Shown here piece by piece: positions 52,738 to 63,539 of a stretch of DNA of 64,000 bases. The DNA comes from Panicum virgatum (lineage: Eukaryota; Streptophyta; Magnoliopsida; Poales; Poaceae). Each line of letters opens with the position of its first letter. Positions within the stretch are counted from its first letter, which is position 1. Both the position numbers and the translations under genes were made by a program. The notes beneath the pieces were generated by a model. It had not been told where the DNA came from and ran no database searches. It saw only the letters and a list, made by a program, of their open reading frames with translations. Location: the NCBI RefSeq assembly GCF_016808335.1, contig NC_053153.1, positions 32,683,172 to 32,747,171 of the forward strand, given 5' to 3'.

Positions 52738-55671
52738 CTAGTTCAGAAATCTTTCTATGGCATGGATGGCTTCTACACGTACAACGTCAGCTCTTGCAAT
52801 GATTTCTTCGTCGTCCTTGTCATCGCCTGATATTATCTGACAACTCAAGGTGCTTATTTCTGCAAACTCTGCCCGTATTTGTTCAGTCATTTCTCGGACT
52901 TCCTGCTTAGAGCTTGCGATCGAGGCTTTATCCTCTTGGATTAGTCTTTGGGTATTGCGGACCTTTTCTTCAAGTTCCATCAGTTCCTTTTCCAAGAGGT
53001 TGAGTCGTCTTGTGTTCTCGGAGATATCAGCTTTAGCATCCAGAGTTGCTTTCTTTTGGTTGAGGGCTTTGCACTTTTGAGCTATGTTAGTTTTCAGAGA
53101 GACTTGAGAACGACGTGCTTCTATTCTTTGTTGAGCTGCCTTCACCTCTGCTCGGAAGAAAAGGAGATGGCCGGCTGGCCAAAGTTTGACTTGAAGTGAT
53201 TCTGGAAGTTGGGTTTCTATCTGCTCAAGAATTTCTTTTATCTTGCTAGAATCATCAACCAGAGCAGTGATCGGAGCAGATAGTAGATCCTTGATGAGTT
53301 GAAGCTGATGTGTCAAATTAGCCGATTGCTGCAAGGATGGTGTTTCTGCTCCAGGGACAGTCAGACCCATTGATGCCGAGTCAAAGGAAAGCAAACCTGA
53401 AATATCAAAGCTCTATGGACATATCTGAAGTTAGAGCAAGATACATTTATGAAGCTATCGGCTGGTTTAGAATTGGTTCTCATAAAAGTTACCTATTCTG
53501 AACAAGAAGTGATGATCGGTTCAGGTGTAGCCGATCCGGTTGGATTGGAGGTGACAACAGGGGCTTCGACTGCATTAGTCTGTTTGTCATGCACATCCGT
53601 TAGAGCATTTGAAGTGACAGTTTTAGGGATGTCTTCAGTTGCATCCTGGAAATAGAATTACAGTCAACCAGAGTACATGTGTATGCAATAAAGAAAAGTT
53701 TTAGAAAGACGAGTTACCTGGTTGGTGTTCGACTCTGATGGACTTGGGGAAGCTGATGCTGGTTTCTTGATGACTCGCCTCGTAATCATCTTCCTTTTCT
53801 TGATCAAGACTCGGGGGGCAACGCTTGCAGGAGTTTGTCTTCGTCTGGAAGCCGACTGAAGTAAGTCTGGCTGAATGGTCATTATCACTTTCTTCATTGC
53901 TGATGATCCCTTGCAGAAGAGTACATCAAGGGCGGTTAGAAGAAAGTGGAATGGCTCCCCGTTGGTGGTCATAGGTACTGGACCATCTTGTTGCTGCTAA
54001 CAGGGTGAGCAGGATTAGCCAAGAGAAAGGGACAGAGGACTTGGAAGGAATAAAGTGCACAGATTCAGTACCTCTTCCTTGGGGATTACATATTCAGGAT
54101 CAATTTTCTACAGTCGAGGACCTAGAGCTTTCCTGAATACATGTGTTTTCCACATTCCCCACCATGTGCTGAAGTCGATTGATGAGGAGGTGAAGGACAG
54201 ATCAGCTGGTATTGGAATATGGAGGTCATCGAACATGTTGTAGCATCTTGAACTGGTGAGACCGTCAGGCAGATCAGCTCTGCTCTCCACCAAGTGGTGA
54301 ATATGGAAGTGGGGAGGGACTTGTCCTAAGCCGAATTGCCGAGCTGCTATGACTAGTTGGTAGGTTTCATAACTTGGCTTGATGATTCTATTAGAGGTAC
54401 TCATGCCAACAGGGAGGAAACCAGGTCGAATCATCAGGGAATATAGATGCCGAGTGCTGTCGTCATCGGCAAAGTTATCTAATCTAAAGGCAGTTGGGTT
54501 TTCAAAGGATTCAGATTCAGTAAATGGGAAATAAAGGGGATTCTCTAAGCCTTTGTAGAAGACTCTGAACCAGTTTGCTGCATCTGTTGAATTCAATTTA
54601 CTGCCAGGAAGACTGAATAAAGCTTGGCCATAGCTAGTACATCTGATTGGTTTGCCACTCTCATCAGGAAAAGAGTTCTTGGTCAGGCCTGGGAAGTTCG
54701 GAATCTGGTGTTGAAAGTACAGTTGTGCCCACAACTGAATAAACCACCAAGGTCCTCCAGTTCTCAGTTTCTTTTGGTTAAGCAGGTTAGATGTCATCAA
54801 ATGGAGATATCTGTATGTTTCTCCAAGGAAAAGTTTGCCTAGGCCGGTGTGATTGCCATGGGCCAGGTGATAGGCCAAGGGAAGATAGTTCTTAGTTGGA
54901 GCTAAAGAAGGACCACAAAAGATGAAGTGCTCTAGCCAAAGATTTAAGAAGGCTGTGTGTTCCTTTTCAGTCACTGGACCTTTTGTTTTCATGTGCTGAC
55001 TCATGTAAGTGCCCAGTTCGTGCAGTTTGCCTTGGAAGAAAGTTTGAAGGGGACTTCTGCCATTTTATGAGCAGCAGGATTAGGAGAACTAATGTCTAGG
55101 CCATTGATCATGGTGACATCCAATAGAGTAGGGGTCATGGGTCCATGACCAAAGAAGAAACAGTTCAAAGCATCAGACCAAAAATAGCTGATGGTTTTCA
55201 GAAGATTTTCATCTTTGTCAAGGGGTAATAGTGATAAGCTAAGTGCATCGGCTATGTTCAAATCCTGCCACAAGGGCATATAAGTTTTTGCTACTCTGCT
55301 GTACCATGTAATCCAGCTCTCAGGGGGGTTAGGCCAGGCTCTTAAGTAGTCGGCCCAGAGGTTCAGATCGATGTTTTGACTTACGAAAGGGATCCTATTT
55401 GCTTCACAAGAGATCAAGTCTATAGGATTTTCGAAAGTTCGTTGGCCAAGACAGAAAGATTTTGGGTTGGAAGGATGCGGCAGAAGAATGTCTGACACCT
55501 GAAGTTCAGAAATTCAGAAGTATGCATATGGTGTCAGGTTTCAGAGTTTAATGTTTCAGAGGCTTGATAAGCTGAAGAAAACTAAAGGATTAGGCCGAAT
55601 ATTACCTTCAGGCCGCAAATTGCCGCGTCATCGATTGCAGAGCTTGTCATCTGAGCTGCAGAATCTGCCAT
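52738..55671 (-). pseudogene. Antisense plant-mobile-domain (PMD) gene carried by E4
   Basis: Minus-strand spliced gene. Exon 1 is 55,671-55,606 (M-A-D-S-A-A-Q-M-T-S-S-A-I). Exon 2 (55,498-54,072) holds the plant mobile domain: W-I-T-W-Y-S-R-V, Y-F-W-S-D-A-L-N-C-F-F-F-G-H-G-P-M-T-P-T-L-L-D-V, H-T-A-F-L-N-L-W-L and L-P-L-A-Y-H-L-A. Exons 3 (53,993-53,718) and 4 (53,645-53,493) encode basic and Ser/Thr-rich linkers; the last exon (53,396-52,738) is a long coiled coil ending in TAG. Boundaries have GT/AG ends. A 1-bp shift near 55,010 and TAG codons near 54,110 and at the exon 4 end break it. PMD proteins occur in plant genes for silencing and development and in transposons; its role here is unknown. 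Confidence 0.75.
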
Positions 55672-55874
55672 GGTTCAGATCTGTTGACTTGGGGTTTGGT
55701 TGCTGTGGGCTCTGATTCGAATTCCAGGTGCTTGGAGAGTTCTTCCTCGAATTTGTAGAGCTGAGTTTTCGAATTACGTTCGGATTTAAGAGTTTGTTTC
55801 GAGCTCGATTCAAGGTGGAAGTGATAATCTACTCTTGTGCGGATTGCTTCTAGTTTGAATTTCGTGGCTCTTGG

Positions 55875-55883
55875 ATATTTATA
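55875..55883 (-). promoter_or_regulatory. TATA box of the antisense PMD gene
   Basis: Minus-strand TATAAATAT in 'cttctataaatatccaag', about 205 bp upstream of the first ATG. With the spliced structure, it marks a self-contained transcription unit opposite to E4. Confidence 0.55.
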
Positions 55884-56040
55884 GAAGCCTGATGCGTTGC
55901 CATCGGCTTTTTTGGGAAGTAAATCGGTCACACAGGATTAAAGGAAATCCGATTTCATTAAAAGGAAGGTTTCTTACAAGGAAAAGCCGATTGTTACAAA
56001 GGAATTAATCCTTCGGCTTTGTGATCCTACCCCTACGATG

Positions 56041-56608
56041 CTACCTACATCTACCAGTCGTAGGTATCTGAGTGCCTACGGCGCTTGGGGCTTCGCGCCG
56101 GTGCGTCTCCGCCGTCGTCATCATCGTCGTCGCTGCCGCTGTTGTCATCGTCGTCGGCACCGCTGCTGCTTCGTCCGCCGCCGCTGCTGCTTCCTTCTTC
56201 GCTTCCCTCTGTGGGAGCTTTGAGGAATTGGTGGGGGTTTCCTCCTGCCGCCGTGTCGTCGCTGGAGAAGGAGTCGATCTCTTCGGAGGAGTCGGTTCCT
56301 TCCCAAGAGAAGCCGTCGTCTTTGCTGCTCTCCAGTTCCTTTTAGAACAGGAACTGGAGGTCTTCCTCTCCTTCAGTTTCGGGCTCGTCCTCCTCGGAGA
56401 CAACGCCGAAGTCGAACTCCTCTGCATCCCAGTGCAGAGGAGCTAGCGCTTCATACACTGCTATCGGGTCCCACTCCGGTGTCGGCTCTCGACTCTCTAG
56501 GATAGAGTCGATGGAGGAGGTGGAAAGGGAAGAAGAGGAAGAAGTAGAAGAAGAGGAAGAAGAGGAATCTCCAAGGGAGTTGGAGCCAGAGGAAGAAGAG
56601 ATCGCCAT
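56041..56608 (-). pseudogene. Second antisense ORF in E4, acidic and Ser-rich
   Basis: Minus strand, M-A-I-S-S-S-S-G-S-N-S-L at 56,608, open to a TAA at 56,342 that sits where F-L-F-Q-K-E would read through (CAA to TAA), then in the same frame to 56,041. About 188 codons. It is a Ser run, then acidic segments (E-D-E-P-E-T-E-G-E-E-D, D-D-D-D-N-S-G-S-D-D-D-D-D-D) and a basic end (P-K-R-R-R-H-S-D-T-Y-D-W). A TATA-like 'actatttaatctc' lies ~100 bp upstream (56,702-56,714). I recall similar acidic tails in grass Tat elements; no domain is assigned. The basic end could be a nuclear signal. Confidence 0.5.
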
Positions 56609-56858
56609 GGCTACTTGTGCTGGAGGACTGGGGTTTTTTGCGCTTCTTGGCTTTGGGAGGAAGAAGGAGTTTGCTGTGGAGAAGAGCCGATTCGGGGTGA
56701 GATTAAATAGTGAAAAGATGGAAGACGGATCGGCAGTTTCACATTCTACGAGGAGCCAGTTGCAGAGACGTTGCGTCTTCCTTGGTGGTTGTAGTGTGTT
56801 TAATGAGCATTAACGGGAAAATGAAGCGACGGAGTGATTTTGGAACTATCATTACCAA

Positions 56859-56871
56859 AACCAGGGGGGCA
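56859..56871 (+). other. E4 polypurine tract
   Basis: ACCAGGGGGGCA directly before the TGTGTTATC start of the 3' LTR. Confidence 0.6.
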
Positions 56872-58092
56872 TGTGTTATCACCATAAATTAACAGGATTA
56901 ATTTATGGGCCGAAAGCAAGATGGGCTTAAAGCAGAAGATTGAAGAAGGCTTGTAAATCGGCTCCTGCGTGAGCATTTGGGCCACATGGGCCATGTATCT
57001 TTAGATTTAATTCAAGATTAGAGATAGAGTCCGATCGGGACAAGATTAGTTTAGATTGTTTCCCAAGTCTCCGGACTATAAATATGTACCCTATGTTATT
57101 CATGAAAGAGAGAACGTCATCACGTCTCATAAACAACAACTCTCGGCGCATCACCACTCCTAATCCTAGGGTTTTCATCCAAGTAAGCGCCATGCTGCCC
57201 TGATCGCTTCTTGCGATCAGGGCAGCGTTGTTCTTGCTTTTACCTTGGTATTACTCGTACTGAAGCATTTTTGATGGCGAGTAATGCTAGTTATCTTGAT
57301 GTTTGTAGCATGGCTTTTAGTAGATCTGTCGTGCTTTGTTGCTTATCATCTACGAATATCATGTTGTCTTTATGCGATCATGTCATCATCTTATACTAGC
57401 TCTCGTTGCGTAGAGTTAGTTGCGTAAAGGCAACACCCTGCTTCTTTTATGTCTAATAGATCTAATCTGTTATGGTTTGCTCTTATCTTTTGGAGTTGGC
57501 GTAATATCTGCTAGGTTAGGCCTTGCAAACGGGTTGGATGATCCAGTGGTGTAGTAGATGCTTTATCTTAGCCTTGGTAGGGATTGTTCCGGGAATCGGC
57601 TCTTGCTAGTTCTTAGGCCTCTGTTTTGGGTTATGGTTTAGTTATCTGTTATGTTCATTAGGCCCAGTCACGTGTAGGATGTTCCGATCTAGCAGTGAAG
57701 CTTTTACCGTCGTGGATTAGATTAATTAGATTTAATCGAAGCAGCATTACAGTTGTTTGCTTTATTCATCAATATCCGGATAGATGCAGATCCAATCTGA
57801 CACCGGGACTCGATCGGCTCTTTAAAGCCGATGCAAGAGTCGTCCCGGGGAGCCGACCACGACTCGGACTTATGTTTCCACGTGTTTGTGTATGCAGGCA
57901 AATCGTTGCAAGTACGTCCGCACCTTCCTGATCGGGTATAGGTCAGGTGGCACGCCCTGCGTCTTCGCAAGCCGCGGCGCGTGCTGGAATTGCGGGCCGT
58001 CGACGAGGGAGCAGTGCCTGCCAGCGCCCCGGCAACCTCCCGGCTCTTCGTGTTGCCTGTCGCTGCTCGCCGGTGGGTTTCGACCGATAACA
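56872..58092 (+). repeat. E4 3' LTR
   Basis: Begins TGTGTTATCACC and ends CGACCGATAACA, an inverted TGTTATC/GATAACA pair, 1,221 bp. TATA box TATAAATAT at 57,077-57,085 and the leader-like 'gagagaacgtcatcacg' follow in the plus orientation. A short perfect hairpin 'ccctgatcgc' / 'gcgatcaggg' lies at 57,200-57,226. The motif ATCGGCT/AGCCGAT is frequent here and throughout E4 gag-pol, supporting common origin. Confidence 0.7.
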
Positions 58093-58280
58093 AAACCTCA
58101 CACCTCTGACGTCCAGAGTGAACGTGCGAAGGCTTCCCCCGTGAGAAAAAGAGTATGGTCCCTTCGATACAATGTGCGAATTTCTCACAAACAAAAAATA
58201 AAATAAAAAAAATTGCGGAAATAAATACTAAACTGTTGAGCCCCTTCGGTTATTTTTCTCCGCGGGCTCTTACATTGTTC

Positions 58281-59380
58281 CTACACATAGTACTTTTGCA
58301 GCATATATTTGTTCCATGAGTATGGGTCTTCGACACCTTCCAGTGTGCAAAGTCTGCAGGCTTCTGGTCTCACCATGGAGGCGACAATGAATGGTCCATC
58401 CCACTTGCTATGCATCTTCCCTTTCTGTTTGGCCTTCGGGATTCTGCGAAGCACAAGATCCCCTTCTTGAATCTCCCTGGGCTTCACCTTCATGTTCTTC
58501 CATCTTCGAGTTTCTTCTTGGTATTTGACGAGGTTGATTGCTGCTTGCATCTTTGCTGCCTCGATTGTGTTGATGGAAGGCTTTATGTCTTCCTCTATAT
58601 TGTTCGTCCCTTCGAACGTCATCCAAGATTTCAGATTGATTTCTTCGGGCGTGACAGCTTCTTCGCCGTACAAGAGCTTGAACGGAGTAAACTTCGTTGA
58701 CCTTGACTCTGTCGTATTGTGTGACCAAATTACCCTTGATAACTCATCTATCCACTTCCCCTTTGGCAACTCGGTGATATTCTTCTTTATGCCTGCGAAG
58801 ATGATGCCGTTGGCCCTTTCCACCGCGTCGTTCGATTGCAGGTGATAGACCGAAGCGAAACATAGCTTCGTCCCAAGCTGCGTGGTGAAATCTCTGAATG
58901 TGGTGCAATCAAATTGCTTGCCGTTGTCTACGGTGACTTCTTTTGGTACGCCGAAGCGGCACACAATGTTTTGCCAGAAGAACTTCTACAAGGCCCCGGC
59001 TGTGATATCTCTGAGAGCCTTGGCTTCGACCCACTTCGAGAAATATTCTACTGCGACTGCAGCATACTTGTAGTTTCCTGGCGCTGTGGGCAAAGGCCCT
59101 ACAATGTCGGTTTCCCATCGAGCGAGGGGCCACACCGGAGGCAATAACTGCACTTCATCTGGTGGAAATTTGCTGTATGGTGCATGCCTTTGGCAATTTG
59201 AGCATTTTCGGACCACTTCGTGCGCATCTGCAACCGCCGAAGGCCAATAGAAGCCTTCGCGAAAGGCTTTGCCTACCAATGCCCTTGTTGCAATGTGCGA
59301 GAGCACATGCCTGCGTGAATCTCTTCGAGCAACTGTCGGCCTTCTTCACAAGAGATGCACTTCAGGAGGGGCGCGCAGAC
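58281..59380 (-). pseudogene. E5 integrase
   Basis: Minus strand. The zinc site is H-A-G-M-C-S ... H-I-A-T ... C-S-N-C-Q, with a 1-bp loss near 59,305 between the two His. The core has Asp in W-E-T-D-I-V-G and T-V-D-N-G-K-Q and Glu in A-V-E-R-A-N-G, all kept. A TAG at 58,987 replaces an expected Gln (A-L-(stop)-K-F-F). The C-terminal part (E-G-D-L-V-L-R-R, W-D-G-P-F-I-V) ends with TAG at 58,281. Its product would join cDNA into the genome in the nucleus; this copy is interrupted twice. Confidence 0.82.
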
Positions 59381-59386
59381 ACCCCC

Positions 59387-60886
59387 TCAATATAGGTTTC
59401 CGTTGATGATTTTGTAGTTGCGAGCACGAAGAGCCATTCTCTTTTCTTCCTTGTCATCTTCAGGGATGAAATGCCCTCGCAGATAGGCCATTATGGTTGC
59501 TCTCCAGTCTTCGCTGGTTATGCCGTTGATGAATTTTACAGGCTCTTCGGCGCAGTTGATAGAGCTCTGCTTCAATATTTCAAAGAACACATCTGGTGGC
59601 AGCGGATCATATTGAGCTGCGGCCTTCGCCAGTATATCGGCTTGCTTGTTTTGCAATCTTGGGAAGCTCCGTATGCTGAATCCGAGGAAAAACCTCTCCA
59701 TGCTTCGGACGGCTACCAGATACTTTGACAGCTCCGGCTTCAGTGCTCTATTGGTTTTATTGATGTGTCCGGTGATTAGCTCCGAGTCGGATCTGATGGA
59801 CAGCCTTCGCGCTCCCAGTGCTCTTGCCTTGCGAAGACCTAGGAGCAGGCCTTTGTATTCTACAACATTGTTTGTGCACCCTTTGAAGTCTAACCTCGTT
59901 GCATATTTCAATTGTGTGCCTGATGGGGCAGTGAGGATTGCCGATGCCCCTGCCCCATCTCTCTGGTATGCCCCATCACATTCAAGCTGCCATATTGATT
60001 CTAGCTTTGGTGTCTCTTGCAAAGGCACCACTGGAGTCCAGTCTGCAATGAACTCTGCCAAGACCTGGGACTTGATTGTTGTTCTGGGGATGAAGTCAAT
60101 TGTATGCTCCGCTAGTTTTTTATCCCATTTGCCTATTTTGCAGGAGGCCACCTTGTTTTCAAACATATCCTGAAGCGGGAACGAAGTTGGAACTTTTATT
60201 TTGTGACTCTGGAAATAGTAGCGAAGCTTGCGCGAAGCCATGACTACTGTGTAAGCCATTTTTTCCATTTTGGAGTAAAGTAGTTTCGAGCCACTCAGGG
60301 CTTCAGGGACGAAATAGATGGGGACTTGCTTAAGTTCGCCTTCGATTAATCTCTCTTCGACGAGAGCTGCACTGACCACGGCACCCGAAGAGGCGATGTA
60401 CAGCAAGAGCTCTGCCTTCTCAGAAGGGCTGGACATGACTGCTAGGTTTTCTATAAATGTTTTCAAGGCTTCAAACGCCTTCGCTTGCTCTTTGCCCCAT
60501 TGCATGTTGCCAGCTCCTTTTAGTGCTTTGAAGAATGGAAGAGCCTTTTCTGCCGACCTGGAGATGAATTTGTTCAGCGAATTCAATCGACCTGTCAATT
60601 TTTGAACTCCTTTCTTTGTGGTTGGCGGCTTCATCCGCCAGATTGCCTCGATCTTCTCAGGGTTCGCCTCTATACCCCTTTCTGTGATCATACAACCCAA
60701 TAGCTTGCCTCTTCGAACACCGAAGACACATTTTTCAGGGTTTAGCTTTAGCCCGTGCCGGTGAAGGTTTGCAAATGTTTCACGAAGATCTTGTATGTGA
60801 TCTTTTTTCTTGCTTCGAACGACCACGTCATCCACATATGCAGAGATGTTTCTGTCTAGCTGATCCCCGAGCACCTTCTTAATCAT
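59387..60886 (-). pseudogene. pol: E5 RT C-terminal half and two RNase H domains
   Basis: 499 codons in one minus frame. RT catalytic Y-V-D-D-V-V-V (residues ~18-24), L-N-P-E-K-C-V-F-G-V and R-G-I-E-A-N-P-E-K-I come first. The Gypsy RNase H remnant follows (L-L-L-Y-I-A-S-S-G-A-V-V), then the second RNase H (L-E-C-D-G-A-Y-Q-R-D-G-A-G-A, N-N-V-V-E-Y-K, I-R-S-D-S-E-L-I). A single TAA between G-Y-T-F-N and M-I-K-K separates it from the upstream RT half, in the same frame. Otherwise well preserved. Confidence 0.85.
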
Positions 60887-62848
60887 TTAGTTAAATGTAT
60901 AGCCTGCGTTGCGGAGGCCTTCTGGCATCCTGATGTAACAATATGTCCCGAAGGGAGTGGTGAAACTAGTTTTCTCTTCGTCCCCCTTATTCATGAAAAT
61001 CTGGTGATAGCCGGAGAAACAATCCAGCATGCTCAGCATTTCTGAGCCGGCCACCGCATCGACCAATGTGTCGATGCGAGGCAAAGGGTATTCATCCTTC
61101 GGACAAGCCTTATTGAGGTTGGTGAAGTCGATGCACATTCTCCATTTCCCATTCTTTTTCGGTACCATTACCACATTTGCCAACCTCTCTGGGTATTGCA
61201 CCTCGTGAATGACACCTCCGTCTAGCAATTTATGCACCTCACCCTGTGCTGCTTTCTTCCTCTCTTCGGACATTGACCTCTGCCCCTGCTTTATCGGTTT
61301 TGCCTTCGGGTTGACTGTAAGCGTGTGCTCAATGACTTCTCCACTGACTCCTCGCAGGTCGGACGAAGACCATGTGAAGACATCTTGATTGTTCCTCAGA
61401 AACTCTATGAATCTGACCTCTTCGTGCTCCTCGAGCTCCTTGCCGATGATCACCAGACGATCAGGCACATCTTCGCATAATGGTACCTTCTTTGTATGTT
61501 CTGCTGGTGAGACCCCTTCGTTTTTATGGTCTCTTCGCATGTCTTCGGCAACAAATGTTGTGTCTTCTGTAGCCTCAATGGTATGCATAGTTTTGTGGGT
61601 GCTATATGCGTTATCTTCACACCTGCACGCTTCTTCTTGATTGCCGTAGACGGTCACGACTCCCCCTGCCGAAGGTATCTTCATGCATAGATACGGCTGA
61701 TGGATTACCGCTGCAAACTTCACCAGGGTGTTGCGGCCGAAGATGGCATTGTATGGATAGTTGATGTTCACTACATCAAAGGTTATTGCTTCGGTTCTTT
61801 GCGTGACCCCTTCGCCAAATGTGACGTTGAGCTCTATCTTGCCGAGGGCCTCGATTCTCTTGCCTCCGAAGTGAATGAGAGGGTATTGCGATTTTTTCAG
61901 AGCTTGCTCTGTGAACCCCATCTTGACGAAGCACTGCCATACCAGAATGTCTGCGGAGCTGCCATTGTCGACCGATATCCTTTCAACGTCGTTCCCAGCG
62001 AAGTGTACTGAATTCTTGCCAATGTTGGCTCTGATGACAAGGGGATCATTGTGAGGGTAGTGTTGTAGCCGAAGAGCAGCCTGTGTGAAGGTTATTGGGA
62101 CATGCGACCACGGAGTTCGGAAACATTTGCCTTCGCTCAGATGAGAGACAGATCTGAAGTATTCTTTGCGTTGCCTCTTCATCTCATGAACCGGTTCATT
62201 GGATCCTCCAGAGATGGCGTTGATGATGTTTACCATGCTACCGGATGGTCCGTCGCCTGCTCTTTCTGGTATCTGTCCTGGCTCGATCTTCGGTGGTGGG
62301 GGTAGAGGCGTGGAGCTCCTTGACCATGTGTTGGTGTACTGTGGAGCGGGTAGCATCGGCATCGACTGGTGCGAAGGTGGTGGCATGGATTGTTGCGAAG
62401 GCAATGATATTGGAGGTGTGTATGATGGGTTGTAGTTGTAAACTGGGTATGATATTGGCCAATTTGGTGTTGGGGACCAGGTGGTTTGTGGAAGAGAAAC
62501 TGGATGCTGTGGTTGCGAAGTGTAATTTACTGGTTTTGCTGATTGTGCATTTTTGCATTCGAGCTCTACCTTCATTTCAATTGCGATTGGGCATTCATTG
62601 GTCCAATGACCTTGGTCCTTCCCATGGAAATAGCAAGATGGTGTTTTTTTCCCTTCGACCCCCCTTTTCTCTTCGGCCTTTTTGGTAGCGGTCTTCGCGA
62701 TTGTATCTGTCTTCGCGGTTGGACCTGTCATAATGGCTGGGCCTGTCTTCGCGGCTAGATCTATCTTCGCGGATAGATCTGTCTTCACAGCTAGATCTGT
62801 CTTCGCGGTGGTCTCTGCCGCCCTTGTTCTTATGGTGCCTGGTTTCAC
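60887..62848 (-). pseudogene. pol: E5 gag end, protease and RT N-terminal half
   Basis: 653 codons on the minus strand. The first ~55 codons read the Arg/Asp repeat region out of frame. After that comes C-Y-F-H-G-K-D-Q-G-H-W-T-N-E-C, a zinc knuckle of the C-x2-H type, and a Pro-rich linker (Y-N-P-S-Y-T-P-P). Protease follows with I-S-V-D-N-G-S-S-A-D-I-L and Y-N-A-I-F-G-R, then the RT start W-R-M-C-I-D-F-T-N-L-N-K-A-C-P and F-S-G-Y-H-Q-I-F. The gag frame upstream must shift near 62,640-62,690, where runs of C and A occur. Confidence 0.85.
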
Positions 62849-63497
62849 GTGACTCTTCCTCGGAGACGCTATAGATAGTTTTTTGCTTCAACTGGTCGGA
62901 ATACCATGGCTCCTAGTGCGACCTCTTGCAATTCCTTGACTTCCTCTTCTCATTCATTTCTTCGAGCTTCTGCCTCTTCGCACGGTCTGATATGCAATAT
63001 TCTTGCATTATCTCGAACAATTTGGTAACTGTCTTCGGCCTTCGTTGGGTTAAGTACTCCCCGCATGGGCCGAGGCTGATCCCATTGACTACTGAGTCAA
63101 TAATGCTCTGGTCAGTGACGTCTGGCCCTCTTGCGCAAAGCTTTATCAAGCTCTGAAGGTACTCTTGTAAAGTCATGCTTCCTTGCTTCAAGTTATGGAA
63201 GTCGCAGGATGTGACTTCGTCGGGCCTGAGTGCTCGAAAACTTGAGCGCAACTGGGAACGAAGCTGGTTCCATGATAAAATGCTTCCTGGGGGTATGTTT
63301 GCATACCATCGCTGAGCCAGTCCTCGCAGCGTGAGGACAAGTGCCTTCGCCTTGCACGCTGTGCCTCCTCCGGCTGCCTCTATGGTGGCTTTGTATTTTA
63401 GGAGAAACTCTTCAGGGTCGGACTCACCATCAAACTGAGGCAATACTACTGGGTTGAGGCGATGAGGCCATTGTATCTCTTCCAACTCTTCAGACAA
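62595..63497 (-). pseudogene. gag: E5 gag core
   Basis: Minus strand from 63,497 (M-S-E-E-L-E-E-I-Q-W-P-H). The retrotransposon gag domain is seen as L-P-Q-F-D-G-E-S-D-P-E-E-F-L, L-R-G-L-A-Q-R-W-Y-A-N-I-P-P-G-S-I and L-Q-E-Y-L-Q-S-L-I-K-L. A TAG at 62,913 (for CAG) is followed in the same frame by the Arg/Asp repeat to 62,595. The capsid part is otherwise intact. Confidence 0.85.
62700..62816 (-). repeat. 18-bp tandem repeat encoding Arg-Glu-Asp-Arg units in E5 gag
   Basis: About seven copies of a unit like CGCGAAGACAGATCTAGC, in the gag frame giving R-E-D-R-S-S variants. It lies between capsid and zinc knuckle. Confidence 0.75.
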
Positions 63498-63539
63498 TGG
63501 TATTCTTCGCGGGTGGCCCCTTCGATAATACCCTTCCTC

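Larger units (their letters stand above)
45789..58092 (+). mobile_element. E4: decayed Tat-type Gypsy element with antisense cargo
   Basis: Plus-strand gag (45,789-48,300), protease (48,326-48,925), RT, two RNase H domains and integrase (49,012-52,451). Three hairpin repeats follow (52,491-52,625), then two minus-strand cargo units (55,671-52,738 and 56,608-56,041), a polypurine tract (56,859-56,871) and a 3' LTR (56,872-58,092). No 5' LTR or primer site lies before gag; sequence there belongs to a different LTR-like fragment, so E4 is 5'-truncated or rearranged. Nonsense and active-site changes are frequent. Confidence 0.8.

Noticed and set aside
56072..56446. 124-codon plus-strand hydrophobic ORF
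   Set aside because: It is the reverse reading of the acidic Ser-rich antisense ORF; its Val/Ala/Ser runs follow from that.
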